64,000 nt of DNA from Microbacterium sp. ET2 (lineage in GTDB: Bacteria > Actinomycetota > Actinomycetes > Actinomycetales > Microbacteriaceae), in assembly GCF_030347395.1 (NCBI RefSeq), contig NZ_CP128170.1:930001-994000 (forward strand). The letters run 5' to 3'. Shown here piece after piece: positions 62,322-64,000 of the stretch. The position numbers were made by a program, and so were the translations under genes. Under the pieces are notes generated by a model. That model had not been told where the DNA came from and searched no databases. It worked only from the letters and a program-made list of their open reading frames with translations. Positions within the stretch are counted from its first letter, which is position 1. Each line of letters begins with the position of its first letter.

Positions 62322-63161
62322 GTGATCGACCGGGATGGGCTGGCGGAGTTCCTCCGTCGACGACGCGAATCGCTGCAACCCGAAGACGTCGGACTGACGC
62401 GCGGACCGCGCCGGCGCACGGACGGCCTGCGGCGGGAGGAGGTCGCCGCGCTCTGTCACATGTCGACGGATTACTACGCGCGCCTCGAGCGGGCGACCGG
62501 TCCGCACCCGTCGGAACAGATGATCGCCGCGATCGCGCAGGGGCTCCACCTCACTCTCGATGAGCGCGATCACCTCTTCCGGCTCGCCGGTCATCAGCCG
62601 CCGCTGCGCGACACGACGAGCGAGCACATCAGCCCGGGGCTCCTCCGGATCCTCGATCGCCTGTCCGATACCCCGGCGGAGATCGTCACAGAGCTCGGCG
62701 AGACCCTGCGTCAGACGCCCCTCGGAGTCGCCGTGCTCGGCGACGCCTCGCAACGCACGGGCCCCGCGCGGAGCCTCGGCTACCGGTGGTTCACCGAGCC
62801 GGCCGCGCGGGCCGCCTACTCCCCCGACGAGCAGCGCCAACTGTCGCGGGTGTACGCCTCCGGTCTGCGTGAACTGGTCGCTCGGCGGGGCTCGCAGTCA
62901 CGCGCCGCGGCGATGGTCGCGCTGCTGCAGGACAATCCCCTCTTCCGAGAGGTGTGGGACACGCACGAGGTCGGCGCCCGACCGACCGAAGCCAAACGCT
63001 TCCACCACCCGTCGGTGGGGCACCTCGAGCTGACATGCCAGACGCTCCTGGACCCGGATCAGTCCCACCGGCTGCTCGTCTACACAGCCGAGCCCGGCAC
63101 CGAATCGCACGAGAAGCTGCAGCTGCTCGCGGTCCTCGGCAGCGAAGCGTTCGCCACCTGA
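62322..63161 (+). CDS. XRE-family regulator with MmyB-like ligand domain
   Basis: A 279-residue protein. The N-terminal helix-turn-helix (GLRREEVAALCHMSTDYYAR, LERATGPHPSEQMIAAIAQG) is followed by the MmyB-like PAS-type domain with GLLRILDRLSDTPAEIVTEL and LTCQTLLDPDQSHRLLVYTA. Actinobacterial members often sit beside an SDR gene that they regulate, and the truncated SDR at 63288 fits this. Start is GTG with GAGGAGG ahead. Confidence 0.92.
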   Translation: MIDRDGLAEFLRRRRESLQPEDVGLTRGPRRRTDGLRREEVAALCHMSTDYYARLERATGPHPSEQMIAAIAQGLHLTLDERDHLFRLAGHQPPLRDTTSEHISPGLLRILDRLSDTPAEIVTELGETLRQTPLGVAVLGDASQRTGPARSLGYRWFTEPAARAAYSPDEQRQLSRVYASGLRELVARRGSQSRAAAMVALLQDNPLFREVWDTHEVGARPTEAKRFHHPSVGHLELTCQTLLDPDQSHRLLVYTAEPGTESHEKLQLLAVLGSEAFAT

Positions 63162-63287
63162 CGCAGCCCGACGCAGAGGGGTGGACCGCTCAGCAGTGGA
63201 TCGTCGGGTCCTGGATGTCACGGCGCGACCGACCGAGCATGGATTCACCGCCCCGACCGGGGCCACGTGAACGAAGGACGACTCACC

Positions 63288-64000
63288 ATGACTCGCACCG
63301 CAGGCATCTCGATCCCCGACCTCACCGGAAAGCTCGCCATCGTCACCGGCGCGAGCGACGGCATCGGCGTGATCATCGCCCGCCGCCTCGCCGCGGCCAG
63401 CGCCGAGGTCATCATGCCGGTTCGTTCGGCCGCGAAGGGAGACGCCGCGATCAGCCGCATCCGCTCGGCCGTCCCCGGGGCGACCGTGAGCACCCGCACA
63501 CTCGACCTCTCGTCGCTGGCGTCGATCTCGGCGCTCGCCGCACAGCTGAGCGAGGAGGGCCGCCCGGTCGACATCCTCATCAACAACGCCGGCGTCATGC
63601 GGCCGCCGACCCGGCAGGTCACCGCCGACGGCTTCGAGCTGCAGTGGGGGACGAACCACCTCGGCCACTTCGCCCTGACCCTCGGACTCCTCCCGCTTCT
63701 GCGTGCGGGGGGCGCGCGCGTCACCCACCAGACGAGCATCGCCGCGCGAAACGGCGAGATCGCGTGGAACGACCTCAACTCCGAGCAGGACTACGACGCG
63801 ATGCGCGCGTATGTCGCCTCGAAGATCGCCGTCGGCCTCTTCGCCCGCGAGCTGGACGCACGCAGCCGAGCCGGCGGCTGGGGAATCAGCAGCAATCTCT
63901 CGCACCCTGGGGTGTCGCCCACCAATCTGCTCGCCGCCCAACCCGGTATGGGTCGGGCACGAGTGACGCCCGAACGACGTGTGATCGGGATGCTCGCTCG
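63288..64000 (+). CDS. Short-chain dehydrogenase/reductase, truncated by window end
   Basis: The first 237 residues of an SDR. The cofactor loop is [16 protein letters not shown], with NNAGVM and [11 protein letters not shown] in place. The catalytic Tyr and Lys are in YVASK, with Ser in TSIAARN, so the active site is complete. It is the retinol-dehydrogenase-like type. The C-terminus lies beyond 64000. GAAGGA is 9 nt before the ATG. Probably regulated by the upstream MmyB-like protein. Confidence 0.92.
   Translation, partial: MTRTAGISIPDLTGKLAIVTGASDGIGVIIARRLAAASAEVIMPVRSAAKGDAAISRIRSAVPGATVSTRTLDLSSLASISALAAQLSEEGRPVDILINNAGVMRPPTRQVTADGFELQWGTNHLGHFALTLGLLPLLRAGGARVTHQTSIAARNGEIAWNDLNSEQDYDAMRAYVASKIAVGLFARELDARSRAGGWGISSNLSHPGVSPTNLLAAQPGMGRARVTPERRVIGMLA

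Noticed and set aside
1..64000. tRNA, rRNA, CRISPR arrays, prophage or transposase genes
   Set aside because: Looked for clover-leaf-like CCA-ending sequences, regularly spaced repeats, and transposase or integrase motifs; none was found by eye.

Overview
The window is very GC-rich with strong third-position G/C bias, frequent GTG starts and many 1-4 nt gene overlaps. Its gene content fits a Gram-positive actinobacterium of the family Microbacteriaceae, most likely Microbacterium or a close relative: an F420-type oxidoreductase, a Ddn-like flavin/deazaflavin protein, a DUF222/HNH endonuclease, a DUF6412-YidC pair, actinobacterial acidic small proteins and an intrinsic-type Erm methyltransferase. 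Genus is inference. I saw no tRNA or rRNA gene, CRISPR array, prophage or insertion sequence.

Layout. 1-8.0 kb: tail of an ABC-2 permease, ArsR regulator, a Ktr/Trk potassium uptake pair, proC, an alpha/beta hydrolase and a luciferase-like oxidoreductase, then the divergent nucleotide-salvage pair tadA/upp and a DUF3467 gene. 8.1-22.7 kb: a frameshifted TM0106-type RecB nuclease/helicase, a P-loop kinase, small metabolic genes (VOC, glsA, HAD, GNATs, nadE), a second YidC with DUF6412, and two decayed gene remnants. 22.8-34.7 kb: phosphotransferase, OmpR-type two-component system, MFS exporter with a small coupled membrane protein, sbcDC, acidic proteins and a DUF1622 membrane protein. 34.7-42.9 kb: a minus-strand sugar locus (LacI regulator, solute-binding lipoprotein, two permeases, GH31 alpha-xylosidase, GH1 beta-glucosidase) with perfect LacI operators before both the regulator and the transporter operon. 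It probably imports and hydrolyses xyloglucan-type oligosaccharides. 43.0-44.1 kb: a leaderless cysteine-containing leader peptide, followed by possible switching hairpins and a receiver-less winged-helix regulator. 44.1-50.2 kb: a glycoconjugate locus (pyruvyltransferase-like, HEAT-repeat/GT4 fusion, frameshifted GT1-type and GT2-type transferases). 50.2-61.2 kb: AlkA-type glycosylase, S9 peptidase, DUF1918, aldo-keto reductase, a TetR/MFS pair with a 19-bp palindromic operator, DUF899, a small HhH protein and the HNH endonuclease. 61.2-64 kb: an inducible-looking erm gene with leader peptide and an SD-sequestering hairpin, an MmyB-like regulator and a truncated SDR.

Two themes run through the window. 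First, many genes have a -10-like hexamer (often TANNNT) exactly 6 nt before the start codon, the arrangement of leaderless mRNAs; this settles several start choices (for example GTG for tadA). Second, there are three independent single-base frame disruptions. Two fall in otherwise intact long genes, so either recent decay or sequencing error is possible.

The most interesting signals are the two candidate ribosome-mediated regulatory leaders: the macrolide-type leader before erm, and the cysteine-type leader before the winged-helix gene.
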